Assembly: GCA_002789275.1 (NCBI GenBank)
Contig: PFSX01000028.1
Location: 1 to 23,653 of the forward strand
Reading direction: 5' to 3'
Length of the DNA stretch: 23,653 bases
DNA from: Candidatus Huberarchaeum crystalense
GTDB taxonomy: Archaea > Huberarchaeota > Huberarchaeia > Huberarchaeales > Huberarchaeaceae
The notes beneath the pieces were generated by a model, which was given only the letters and a program-made list of their open reading frames with translations, was not told the DNA's origin and ran no database searches. Both the position numbers and the translations under genes were made by a program. The stretch's first letter is position 1. Every line of letters starts with the position of its first letter. Below are positions 14,315 through 21,651 of this stretch, one piece after another.

Positions 14315-14920
14315 TTATGTTGTAAAATAAGTTCCTTTGTTTTTTCTTTCTTTATTATTAAATCTGTCAAAAAATATAGAGGGATCTTTTAGTGTGCGCG
14401 GTTTTAGGTTTTTCAATTCAGGTTCTCCTATAAAGCAAAAGCCAACTAGGTAATAATTATTAACATCTGCGCCAATGAGTTTTTTAATATTATCAAATTC
14501 GCTTGTATATTCTTCAAACCAAAACCCCAAATTTATATTTGCTGCTGCCAAACACATATTTGTGATCGCGCTACCTACTTGAAACCAAAGATATTGCTGC
14601 TTTTTTTCAAGAGTTAATTTTTCTGTTTTTGGCGCAAAACTACCAAGAACGCAAATTACAACAGGTGCTGTGACAAAAAGATTTTGTTGATATTTGTTTT
14701 TTAAAAGCTCTTTTATGTCTTGATTTTCAATAAACACAAAACTCAGCGGCTCTTGTGATTCTCGTTTTATTCCAAATTTAACACTATTGAGAATATATCC
14801 CACATCTTCTTTTGAAATAGGTTTGTTTTTAAAAAAAGGTGTAAAATTTTGAATTTCAAGTAAAGTATCAATTTCTTGCTTGCACATTTTTTTTAAAAAA
14901 GAAGGTACTTTTAGAATCAT
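14315..14920 (-). CDS. Nitroreductase-like flavoprotein, divergent
   Basis: The family comprises FMN-dependent NAD(P)H oxidoreductases. Over 201 residues the fold order is visible: SKEDVGYILNSVKFG near 36-50, the strand APVVICVLGSF near 85-95, a central helix QVGSAITNMCLAAANINLGFWF near 114-135 that matches 'd.g.a..nm.LaA...GLg..w', and KPRTLKDPSIFFDRF near the C terminus. However, the N-terminal Arg cluster that contacts the FMN phosphate and the 'APS..N.QPw.f' loop are not recognisable (it reads KFGIKRESQEPLSFVFI), so FMN binding may be changed or lost. The start overlaps the end of the upstream membrane-anchored gene by four bases (ATGA), which implies translational coupling. An ATG at residue 12 is an alternative start. 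Confidence 0.65.
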   Translation of the reverse strand: MILKVPSFLKKMCKQEIDTLLEIQNFTPFFKNKPISKEDVGYILNSVKFGIKRESQEPLSFVFIENQDIKELLKNKYQQNLFVTAPVVICVLGSFAPKTEKLTLEKKQQYLWFQVGSAITNMCLAAANINLGFWFEEYTSEFDNIKKLIGADVNNYYLVGFCFIGEPELKNLKPRTLKDPSIFFDRFNNKERKNKGTYFTT

Positions 14921-16119
14921 AGTATATAGGGTTGAACTTTTGTTATATTATATGGCTTGGAGCTTTCTGTTGAAAATGTTAAGTGCGCAGTTCCTTCTGT
15001 AAAATCAGCAGGAAGTTGAAAATACAAATAATTTGGTCCTGGGGCAGGGTTTATCATAGTTCCTTTTTGAGTTTCACCTGTACGCGTAGTTAGGTCAACA
15101 AATATTGGTTCGTGAGGTAGTGTTGCTAATGTTTCATTTACGAAAAATACAATCCTTAATTGCTTTTCTTTTTTTAATTTTGGAATATTAAAACTAAGCT
15201 CCTTTGTCACAAATTTTCCATCCCAATATATTATGCGAATATTGCTTATATTAATTTTGAAAGGTGGGATTACATAAAAGAATAGAGTGTTTGAGCTTTC
15301 TGGATAAATGTTTGTAAATAGTCTTGTTGAATAAGGTGCTATAGGTACAACATCATTATAAAATATACCTTCTCCATTATGCTTTATTTCTAGTTTTGCA
15401 GGCTGGTTTGGCTTTACATCTATGACATCAAATTTCAACTTACCTGCTTTAAATTTATTGTCGCTTGGTTTATATGATTTTGTCACAATGTTTTGAGTAT
15501 AGTCATGGGAAAAAAGTTTAATATTTTTCACAGTATATTCAGTTGTTTCCCATAGGTTTGCGACTGTTGTTATTTCAATTTTATTGTTTAGTTGTATTGC
15601 TTTTTTGTCAAATTGAATGACTTGAAGCCCTACAGGAAGTTTGTCGTTGAATATTTCTTTGTTGTTTAACTTTATTATGAGTGGTTTGTTTCCTGCGCTT
15701 GTTATTGTAAATTGCAGTAGTATTTGCTGAGATGCACCTACAAAATAAGCATCATAATCTTGAACTAAAAAACTAAATGCTATTGAATCTGTTCCCCTAC
15801 CTAAAAACAAATTTTTTTGAGATATATTTTGGGTTTTATTGTTTTCATAAAGTATGACATCATAAGCAGAAGGTGAAATTTGCGCTTTTCCTAAATTTTG
15901 AGAATATTCTTGGGTTTTGCTAAACATTATTTCTCCTAATGGCATTGATTCATAGGGTGTGATTATTTTGCGTCCAACATCTCCAGATCCGCCGCCCCAA
16001 TTTTTTCCCCTGAGGTCTGAAAAGTTAATGCTTGAAATAAGATATAAAAAAATTACTACTATTGCTGCTCCTATGATTGCTGCGTTTCTTAATTTAGCTT
16101 CTTTTGCTTCGTCACCCAT
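14917..16119 (-). CDS. Membrane-anchored extracytoplasmic beta-rich protein, unassigned
   Basis: I do not recognise a family. The 400 residues start with a short charged segment, then one membrane helix (about 12-30), a Gly-rich linker (GKNWGGGSGD near 38-47) and a long beta-rich part that should lie outside the cell. Repeated alternating hydrophobic strands (for example LQFTITSAGNKPLIIKLNNK near 139-158 and KLKFDVIDVKPNQPAKLEIK near 227-246) suggest several Ig-like or jelly-roll domains, and a few N-X-S/T sequons are present. It has almost no cysteine, unlike the other surface proteins here. Its ATGA overlap with the nitroreductase-like gene makes a two-gene unit. Confidence 0.6.
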   Translation of the reverse strand: MGDEAKEAKLRNAAIIGAAIVVIFLYLISSINFSDLRGKNWGGGSGDVGRKIITPYESMPLGEIMFSKTQEYSQNLGKAQISPSAYDVILYENNKTQNISQKNLFLGRGTDSIAFSFLVQDYDAYFVGASQQILLQFTITSAGNKPLIIKLNNKEIFNDKLPVGLQVIQFDKKAIQLNNKIEITTVANLWETTEYTVKNIKLFSHDYTQNIVTKSYKPSDNKFKAGKLKFDVIDVKPNQPAKLEIKHNGEGIFYNDVVPIAPYSTRLFTNIYPESSNTLFFYVIPPFKINISNIRIIYWDGKFVTKELSFNIPKLKKEKQLRIVFFVNETLATLPHEPIFVDLTTRTGETQKGTMINPAPGPNYLYFQLPADFTEGTAHLTFSTESSKPYNITKVQPYIL

Positions 16120-16210
16120 ATGTTTTTATATGTTTTGTTTTTATTAAGTAATTTGTCCTGAAATCAACGAGCATTTGTTAGCTGTGCTTAATAATAGTGA
16201 TGCGCGTCAC

Positions 16211-17188
16211 CTATCTCCCAAATTCCAAAAAATACTTTTTTGGTTTGGACTCTTGTTTTATTATGCTCTTCCATTTTAGATCAATATCTGAAACCCTCTT
16301 AATTTTTCCTTTATGCAAACAAAGAGGATCTACTACTCGCGACTTGCAAAATACAATTACATCATAACTTTTTGGATTGTTTCTGAAACTACCTTTATTA
16401 TTCATTTTATCAAATAACAGACTTAATTTTGAATCTGTTTTTATGTGTGGTTTTATCTTCTCTAAAACAATTTTATCGGTGGTATATAAATCAGTTTTAG
16501 AAATATAGTTTTTTGAAAGTGCGTGCCAAAGAAAATCTCCAACATTCCTAGATATAACTGTTAAAGATAAACTAGACCAAAATTTAGTATTTAAATTTAA
16601 AAATAATTTTGCGTATTTTTCAGCACTTTCAAAATCTTTAAAAACCCATTGCTTATTTTCTGCTAAAAGATTATTAATAAAATATTTTCCATTTTTAATT
16701 TTCTTATGAAAAATAGCTGTTCTCAAACCATAATCTATTCTATCTGCGCACAAATCTAGCAAATCTTTTTCTTTTAATGGAAAATTTTTGTCGTCCAAAA
16801 TATAATCTAAATTTAAATTATATTTTTTCAGTATTTCGGGGATTTCTGACTTTCTCACAAACTCATCGAAAATTTTATCATGGCAATTCTGCTCTTTTTC
16901 TGAGTCAGCATCTGAAATATAGTCAGTACAATGAGAAAAAACTGTGTGAGAAACATCGTGAATAAGTCCTGCGATTTGTTCTTCAATTGGCGCGCCATAT
17001 GTTTTTAAGAGCAAATAAACACCAATTGAATGCTCAAAGCGGGAAAATGTAGTTTTAAGAGAATGAGATTTAAAATATTCGCCCTGAGCTATATCTTTTA
17101 ATCGTTGAAGGGTTTTGGAATTTATTAATTCTAAAATAACAGGTTCATTAATTTCAAAATTTCCATAAACTCTATCAATACCTTTCAT
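16211..17188 (-). CDS. HD-domain phosphohydrolase
   Basis: This is a metal-dependent HD-superfamily enzyme of the dGTPase/SAMHD1-like or YdhJ type. The 325 residues begin IDRVYGNFEINEPVILELINS, as in archaeal HD proteins of this group, then FSRFEHSIGVYLLLK (His53), AGLIHDVSHTVFSH (His77-Asp78, with His81 and His86) and LCADRIDYGLR (Asp149), giving the H...HD...D metal ligands. His103 may assist. The substrate cannot be read from sequence; relatives cleave dNTPs, (p)ppGpp-like or other phosphate esters. It lies seven bases after the ABCE1 gene and is probably co-transcribed with it, an arrangement that may only reflect compactness. The C-terminal third is basic and unassigned. Confidence 0.8.
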   Translation of the reverse strand: MKGIDRVYGNFEINEPVILELINSKTLQRLKDIAQGEYFKSHSLKTTFSRFEHSIGVYLLLKTYGAPIEEQIAGLIHDVSHTVFSHCTDYISDADSEKEQNCHDKIFDEFVRKSEIPEILKKYNLNLDYILDDKNFPLKEKDLLDLCADRIDYGLRTAIFHKKIKNGKYFINNLLAENKQWVFKDFESAEKYAKLFLNLNTKFWSSLSLTVISRNVGDFLWHALSKNYISKTDLYTTDKIVLEKIKPHIKTDSKLSLLFDKMNNKGSFRNNPKSYDVIVFCKSRVVDPLCLHKGKIKRVSDIDLKWKSIIKQESKPKKYFLEFGR

Positions 17189-17195
17189 ATTATTT

Positions 17196-18929
17196 TTATT
17201 TTTCTATAAAACACTTATTGTTTTTTTGCTCAATATCTTTTTGTGAATTTGGCTCATTGACGCGAAGGCGATTGGTTTCAACATCGCGCCTAAGTGTAAT
17301 GTTTAGTTTGCTGAGAAGTTTGTTTATGAGTGCGTATTTTTCTCCTTTTGTTGCAGTCGCACTTTCTGGCGCGCACATTATTTCTTTTTTTTCAAACAAC
17401 ATCAACGAGTCAGAAATATATTCTAAAAATGAAAGATCATGATCTACCACTAATGCTGCTTTTTTGTAAATTCTCAGGAAAACTTTCAAAAATTTTGCAA
17501 GATTTAGCCGTTGCTTTACATCAAGATATGCTGTTGGTTCATCTAAAAGATAAATATCTGCCTCTTTAAAAAGGCAAGCAGCAATCCACACTCGCTGCAA
17601 TTCTCCTCCTGAAAGTGAATTTAAGGGCCTGTTTAGAAGATGAAATATATTTAAGTTGGCGACAATCAAATTGAATTTTTCTGATTTTTTTTCTATATTT
17701 TTTGGATTTATAAAATCTGCAACAAGGGTTGTTTTATTGGCGCTAATTTCTTGCGGTTTATATGAGATTGTAATTGATGTTTCAATGTTTTTTTGATCGC
17801 TTTTCTCAATACCATACAAAATTTTCAAAAAGGTGCTTTTGCCTGTTGCGTTTCTTCCTAAAATACCAACAATTTCCTCTTGAAAAATTGTTCCTTGTTC
17901 TGAAGTTAGGCAAAAGTTTTTGTAGGTCTTTGTGAAACTTGGAAATAAGAGCAATTTATTTGTAAAATTAATAGTTTTTTTAGTTCCTGGTTGTGTAAGA
18001 GTGATTGGATCACTCATTTTAACATTTTCATCGCGCAAAAATCCGCGAAGAAAGTCATTAATTCCACTGCGACTATTTCTTATATTTGAAACAATTCCAA
18101 ATGCTCCGGGTTTTCCGTATAAAATATTGATATAATCTGCAACAATATCTAAGACCAACAAATCGTGCTCTACAACAGCACAATATTTATTTTGAGAATA
18201 TTTTCTAATCGCTTTTGTTATATTTATTCGTTGGTAGATGTCTAAGAATGTTGATGGTTCATCAAAAACCAACAAACCAGAGTTTTTTTCTAGTGTTATG
18301 GCGATTGCTGCGCGCTGTAATTCACCCTGCGAAAGTTCTGAAAGATCTTTTTCTAAAATGTTGCTTAATTCTAAATCATTAATTATTTCTTTATTTTTAA
18401 TAATATCTTTGACTTTTTTTGATGGTAGAACCTTTGGTAGAATTTGTGGTTTATAACTAATTTCTATTTTGTTATCATAGAGAGATTTAAAAAAATCAAA
18501 ATTTTGCGTGCGGCGGAAAAAATCAACAACATCTTGCTCAGACGCATTCTTGTTGAAATTAGGAATTATTTGTTTGCTTAATATGTTCAATATTGTCGAC
18601 TTGCCTGTTCCGTTTTCTCCAAGCAAACCTACAATTTTGCCTTTTGGAAGAGTAATGAATTTAAACAACCTAAACATATTTTGTCCATATTGGTGAAATG
18701 GATTGCTTAGCTCTTCAGGAAGATTAATTATTTCTATTGCTCCAAAAGGGCATTTTTTTGTGCAAATTCCGCAACCTACACAAGTAAATTCATCGATTTT
18801 TGGGTATTTTTCACTTTTAACAAATTCTATTGTCTTTTGTCCCATTAAAACACGCGGACAAAATCGCGTACATTCATGGCTGCATTTTTCAGGAAAACAG
18901 TGGTCTATATGAAGGATTGCAATTCGCAT
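17196..18929 (-). CDS. ABCE1/Rli1 ribosome-recycling ATPase
   Basis: ABCE1 splits ribosomes after termination and is universal in archaea and eukaryotes. The 577 residues include an N-terminal ferredoxin-like domain with eight cysteines (11, 16, 20, 24 and 50, 53, 56, 60) for two [4Fe-4S] clusters, then twin ABC domains. NBD1: Walker A GENGTGKST (104-112), signature LSQGELQR (199-206), Walker B DEPSTFLD (223-230), His255. NBD2: GRNATGKST (358-366), LSGGELQR (439-446), DEPTAYLD (463-470), His497. Length and order are canonical. The start is secure from the RIAILHIDHC beginning, but that start and its upstream 42 bases are duplicated just upstream. It is divergent from uS12. Confidence 0.96.
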   Translation of the reverse strand: MRIAILHIDHCFPEKCSHECTRFCPRVLMGQKTIEFVKSEKYPKIDEFTCVGCGICTKKCPFGAIEIINLPEELSNPFHQYGQNMFRLFKFITLPKGKIVGLLGENGTGKSTILNILSKQIIPNFNKNASEQDVVDFFRRTQNFDFFKSLYDNKIEISYKPQILPKVLPSKKVKDIIKNKEIINDLELSNILEKDLSELSQGELQRAAIAITLEKNSGLLVFDEPSTFLDIYQRINITKAIRKYSQNKYCAVVEHDLLVLDIVADYINILYGKPGAFGIVSNIRNSRSGINDFLRGFLRDENVKMSDPITLTQPGTKKTINFTNKLLLFPSFTKTYKNFCLTSEQGTIFQEEIVGILGRNATGKSTFLKILYGIEKSDQKNIETSITISYKPQEISANKTTLVADFINPKNIEKKSEKFNLIVANLNIFHLLNRPLNSLSGGELQRVWIAACLFKEADIYLLDEPTAYLDVKQRLNLAKFLKVFLRIYKKAALVVDHDLSFLEYISDSLMLFEKKEIMCAPESATATKGEKYALINKLLSKLNITLRRDVETNRLRVNEPNSQKDIEQKNNKCFIEK

Positions 18930-19055
18930 AAGATTTTTAATTTTTTGGTTTGTGTGTTAATAAAAAGATTATTCAGGAAAACAGTGGTCTATATGAAGGA
19001 TTGCAATTCGCATAAGATTTTTAATTTTTTGGTTTGTGTGTTAATAAAAAGATTA
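18888..19055. repeat. 84-bp perfect tandem duplication over the ABCE1 start
   Basis: 18888-18971 and 18972-19055 are identical by eye. Each copy holds the first 14 codons of ABCE1 plus 42 bp of upstream DNA. The distal copy therefore has its own ATG (19011-19013) and encodes the same 14 residues, then meets TAA at 18969-18971, right at the junction. It may act as an upstream mini-ORF or a second promoter. Confidence 0.95.
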
Positions 19056-19101
19056 TGGGCATCATTAAAAAAAGCAAGAGTTTGCGAACAGAGGGTTTGT
19101 T

Positions 19102-19521
19102 ATGGCTTTGATTCGTAAATTATTGAGGCAAAAAAAAGCGCAAAAATTGCAGAAAAAGCGATATGTACACAAATTAATTAAAAGAACAAAGAAAGGTATT
19201 GATCCTCTTGATGGCTCACCTCAGGCGCGCGCACTTGTTTTAGAAAAGCGAACAGTTGAGCAAAAGCAGCCCCACTCAGGTCTTATTCGCGTTGTTAGGA
19301 CTCAGCTAATTAAAAGTGGTCGTCAAGTTACAGCATTTTTGCCGAGAGAAGGAGCTGAAAAACATATTGCAGAGCATGATATTGTAACAATTGAGAGTGT
19401 TCATGGCGCGCAAGGTGGAGCAAAGGGTGCTATTCCTGGGGTTAAGTATTTGGTTATAAAAGTTAATGGTGTTTCCCTTGAGCAAATTCGCCGCGGGAAA
19501 AAGCAAAAACCAATAAAGTAA
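19102..19521 (+). CDS. rps12: 30S ribosomal protein uS12, divergent decoding loop
   Basis: uS12 lines the decoding centre and controls accuracy. The 139-residue protein has a basic N terminus, DPLDGSPQARALVLEK near 34-49 (archaeal 'dPL.GaPqArGIVLEK'), GRQVTAFLPREG near 73-84, EHDIVTIE near 91-98, and the archaeal end IPGVKYLVIKVNGVSLEQI near 111-129. The loop that normally reads KQPNSAIRK and touches the codon-anticodon helix is KQPHSGLIR here (PHSG at 57-60, bases 19270-19281). I use ATG 19102; an out-of-frame ATG at 19055 gives only 18 codons. No S7 or EF genes follow, so the usual str-type operon is broken up. Confidence 0.93.
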   Translation: MALIRKLLRQKKAQKLQKKRYVHKLIKRTKKGIDPLDGSPQARALVLEKRTVEQKQPHSGLIRVVRTQLIKSGRQVTAFLPREGAEKHIAEHDIVTIESVHGAQGGAKGAIPGVKYLVIKVNGVSLEQIRRGKKQKPIK

Positions 19522-19522
19522 T

Positions 19523-19576
19523 TGTGTTTATTGTATTCATTTATTAAAGAAATGTGTTTATTGTATTCATTTATTA
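19523..19576. repeat. 30-bp-period direct repeat after uS12
   Basis: TGTGTTTATTGTATTCATTT plus four more bases occurs at 19523-19546 and 19553-19576, identical over 24 bp, in the uS12-serS gap just after the uS12 stop. It is not a hairpin. Confidence 0.9.
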
Positions 19577-19629
19577 GAAATTAGAGAAATAAAAAAGGGT
19601 GCTGTTATCTAAAAATAAACAAATAAATT

Positions 19630-20985
19630 ATGTTAGACATAAACCTATTCCGCGAACATCCTGAAATAATAATTGCAAGTGAAAAAAGAAGAAGCAAGGA
19701 TTTGGGTTTTGTTGAAAAAACAATTGAATATGACAAACAATGGCGCGCAGCCTTGATTCAAGTCGAAAAATTGCGGCAAGAAGTTAACAAAAATTCTCAC
19801 GAGCTTGCGACAGCATCTTCTGTTGAAAAAAAACAAAAATCAGAAAAGATGAAAGAGTTAAAGCAAAAAATCATAGATTTGGAAAAAAATGCTGATGAAT
19901 ATTTAAAATTGCGAGATGAGAACAGATATAGAGTAGCGAATTTGCTTGATGAAAGAGTGCCTGATGGAAAGTCAGATAAAGAGAATTTGCCTATTTCATT
20001 TTATGGAACACCATCTGTTTTCAAAGATGATTTGCCTGGTTTTTTAAAAGCAACAAATGGAAAAATGACATATAAACGTATTGAAACGCGTTTGAAAAGC
20101 CATTCTGATTTGTTGGTTGATTTAGATATAGCAAATCTGAAAAAATCAGCAGGAATAGCAGGTAGCCGCACATATTATTTAAAAAATGAACTTGTTTTCT
20201 TAAATATAGCTCTTTTGCAATTTGCATTGGAAAAAATGGTTTCAAAAGGATTTACTCCAATGTGGCCTCCTTTTTGGTTGAACGAAAAAGCAATGAAAGC
20301 TGTTTCGCATTTTGGAAATTTTCAAGACAGTCTTTACAAATTCACAGACAATGACAATGAAAACTTTTATTTTATTCCGTCGAGCGAACAACCAATGATA
20401 GCTTATTTTTATAATGAAATTATTAGGAAAAAGGATTTGCCTTTTTTATGCGCAGGAATTTCAACAAATTTTAGGCGCGAGGCAAGCGCGCACGGCAAAG
20501 ATGAAGGAGGGATTTTTCGCGTGCATCAGTTTGATAAAATTGAGCAAATTGTGGTTTGTGCTCCAGAAGACTCTGAAAAATGGCATCAAGAAATACTTAA
20601 AAATGGAGAAGAAATTTTAAAAGATCTTGGTTTGGCTTACAGGGTTATAAATTGCTGTTCTGGAGATATTGGTGATATGAATGTCCTTCAATATGATATT
20701 GAAGTTTGGATGCCATCACAAGGAAAATTTCGAGAAACGCACTCAGTGTCAAATTTAAAAGACTACCAGGCGCGCAGGGCAGGTATTCGCTACAAAGAGC
20801 CAGATGGAACTACTGTTTTTGCTCACACACTTAATGCAACGAGCTTAGCAACCGAGCGCGTGATTGTTGCAATTTTAGAAAATTTTCAAAGAAAAGAAGG
20901 AACAGTTGAAATTCCAAAAGTGCTGCATAAATATTTACCATTTGGAATAACTGAAATTAAGCTATTAAAGCCATGGAAAGAGTGA
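19630..20985 (+). CDS. serS: Seryl-tRNA synthetase
   Basis: This is a class II synthetase of the common (bacterial/eukaryotic-like) type, not the rare methanogen type. The N-terminal long coiled-coil arm (about 35-105) recognises the long variable arm of tRNA-Ser. The catalytic domain carries motif 2 FRREASAHGKDEGGIFRVHQF at 281-301 (TNFRREA...RVHQF) and motif 3 LNATSLATERVIVAILENFQ at 401-420 with its Arg. HSVSNLKDYQARR near 371-383 corresponds to the serine-site 'SNC.DfQaRR', with Leu instead of Cys. The 451 residues are normal. It is a single gene, 108 bp after uS12. Confidence 0.95.
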   Translation: MLDINLFREHPEIIIASEKRRSKDLGFVEKTIEYDKQWRAALIQVEKLRQEVNKNSHELATASSVEKKQKSEKMKELKQKIIDLEKNADEYLKLRDENRYRVANLLDERVPDGKSDKENLPISFYGTPSVFKDDLPGFLKATNGKMTYKRIETRLKSHSDLLVDLDIANLKKSAGIAGSRTYYLKNELVFLNIALLQFALEKMVSKGFTPMWPPFWLNEKAMKAVSHFGNFQDSLYKFTDNDNENFYFIPSSEQPMIAYFYNEIIRKKDLPFLCAGISTNFRREASAHGKDEGGIFRVHQFDKIEQIVVCAPEDSEKWHQEILKNGEEILKDLGLAYRVINCCSGDIGDMNVLQYDIEVWMPSQGKFRETHSVSNLKDYQARRAGIRYKEPDGTTVFAHTLNATSLATERVIVAILENFQRKEGTVEIPKVLHKYLPFGITEIKLLKPWKE

Positions 20986-21118
20986 AAACAGATGTTTGCT
21001 CTAAAATAATCTTTTCAACTTCTTGCTTTGCTTTTTCTAATTCTTCTTTTGCTTCTTTCTGCAACTGCTCTGCTTTTTGTATTCTCTTTTTTACTTTATA
21101 ATTACTATTGTCATAATG
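20957..21118 (-). pseudogene. Possible gene fragment encoding a coiled-coil tail
   Basis: On the minus strand a 53-codon frame is open from just after a stop at 21121-21119 to a stop at 20957, overlapping the serS end. It has no ATG at its beginning. The middle reads RIQKAEQLQKEAKEELEKAK and continues EVEKIILE, a strongly charged amphipathic coiled coil that looks like real protein rather than chance. Such tails occur in many families, for example at the end of type I restriction specificity subunits, but I cannot assign it. It may be the 3' end of a decayed gene. The adjoining 21119-21265 shows nothing. Confidence 0.3.
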
Positions 21119-21265
21119 TTAGATTGGTTTTGATTTAGTTAAACTACGAGCAAGTTTTTGCATGTTGTTTAATTGTTTGCTTTTTATATTAAAAAAATTT
21201 TCAAGCAGTATTATTAACACAATATCTTTACTTTAAATCTTCAAATCGTAAAATAATGGTGTTTT

Positions 21266-21541
21266 TTGACTGATGTTCAAACTTTCTTTGAGCAAACCCT
21301 AACTAAGGAAGCCAGTCCCGCCACTGCTCGACAAGCTCGCCATACCACAGGAAAATACGCTCAACAAGAAAATCCCGAAAGGATTCGGGATTTTCTAAAA
21401 AAGATTGGTTCGAACTTCCGCATTGCCGACCGCACGCTGGCGTGCGATTTCAAAAATGCCTTTCAGATTGCGGAAAAATACCCTGCCGAGGCGCTTTGCG
21501 CCGAGGCAACATCTTTCAATTTCGCTAAAAGTACAAATTAG
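21266..21541 (+). pseudogene. C-terminal remnant of a recombinase with bacterial-like composition
   Basis: An open frame with only a TTG start (21266), and with a stop shortly upstream at 21254, gives 91 residues. The part RIRDFLKKIGSNFRIADRTL followed by ACDFKNAFQI (about residues 39-68) resembles, from memory, the C-terminal end of recombinase-family (serine resolvase/invertase) proteins common in Candidate Phyla Radiation bacteria. There is no catalytic domain. Base composition is visibly richer in G+C (about half by eye) than the flanks. Short palindromes interrupt it: 21371-21392 (9-bp stem AATCCCGAA), CGCACG/CGTGCG and GGCGC/GCGCC, and a GCTCGACAAGCTCG element. The frame stops at 21539-21541, one base before the tRNA-Pro 3' end. 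The family call is moderate; the foreign look is clear. Confidence 0.5.
21371..21392. repeat. Perfect 9-bp inverted repeat
   Basis: AATCCCGAA (21371-21379) and TTCGGGATT (21384-21392) enclose a 4-base loop, inside the recombinase-like remnant. Similar CCCGAAA...TTCGGG palindromes are dispersed in many CPR and other bacterial genomes, by recollection. A short T run follows. Confidence 0.85.
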
Positions 21542-21615
21542 TGGGGTCGCCAGGATTTGAACCCAGATCGCCAGCTCCCTAAGCTGGTATGCTAGCCAAG
21601 TTACACTACAACCCC
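21542..21615 (-). tRNA. tRNA-Pro (AGG)
   Basis: A 74-nt cloverleaf on the minus strand: acceptor GGGGTTG/CGACCCC (one T-G pair) with A73, D stem GTGT/GCAT with two wobble pairs, a D loop with GG, anticodon stem CCAGC/GCTGG with loop TTAGGGA, and T stem CTGGG/CCTGG (two wobbles) with loop TTCAAAT. The loop places A34 G35 G36, so the anticodon is AGG (Pro). G1-C72 is the archaeal/eukaryotic form; bacterial tRNA-Pro has C1-G72. A34 is unusual in archaea. CCA is not encoded. A recombinase remnant adjoins its 3' end, and gyrB starts 36 bp beyond its 5' end in the opposite direction. Confidence 0.9.
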
Positions 21616-21651
21616 AAATTTAACTATTTCTTAAAATGTTTTAAAAAAGAT

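Noticed and set aside
14146..14370. Minus-strand 74-residue frame
   Set aside because: It reads antisense through tRNA-Val and has no family-like content.
6014..18929. Defence system or toxin-antitoxin among the unassigned genes
   Set aside because: No nuclease, toxin, methyltransferase or STAND/TIR-type motif was found; the HD protein and the nitroreductase-like gene alone do not support it.
19055..19111. ATG at 19055 as the uS12 start or a small gene
   Set aside because: It is out of frame with uS12 and stops after 18 codons; a frameshift is not needed to explain uS12.
18876..19118. Plus-strand 80-residue frame with a repeated sequence
   Set aside because: It is the antisense shadow of the 84-bp duplication at the ABCE1 start.
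21542..21615. tRNA-Leu (TAG) or tRNA-Pro (GGG) reading of this tRNA
   Set aside because: The anticodon stem pairs perfectly only with loop TTAGGGA, which sets AGG as the anticodon; shifting by one base breaks the stem, and there is no long variable arm as in tRNA-Leu.
21589..21651. Longer gyrB start at 21589
   Set aside because: It would begin inside the tRNA-Pro gene; the ATG at 21652 precedes the conserved GyrB N terminus.
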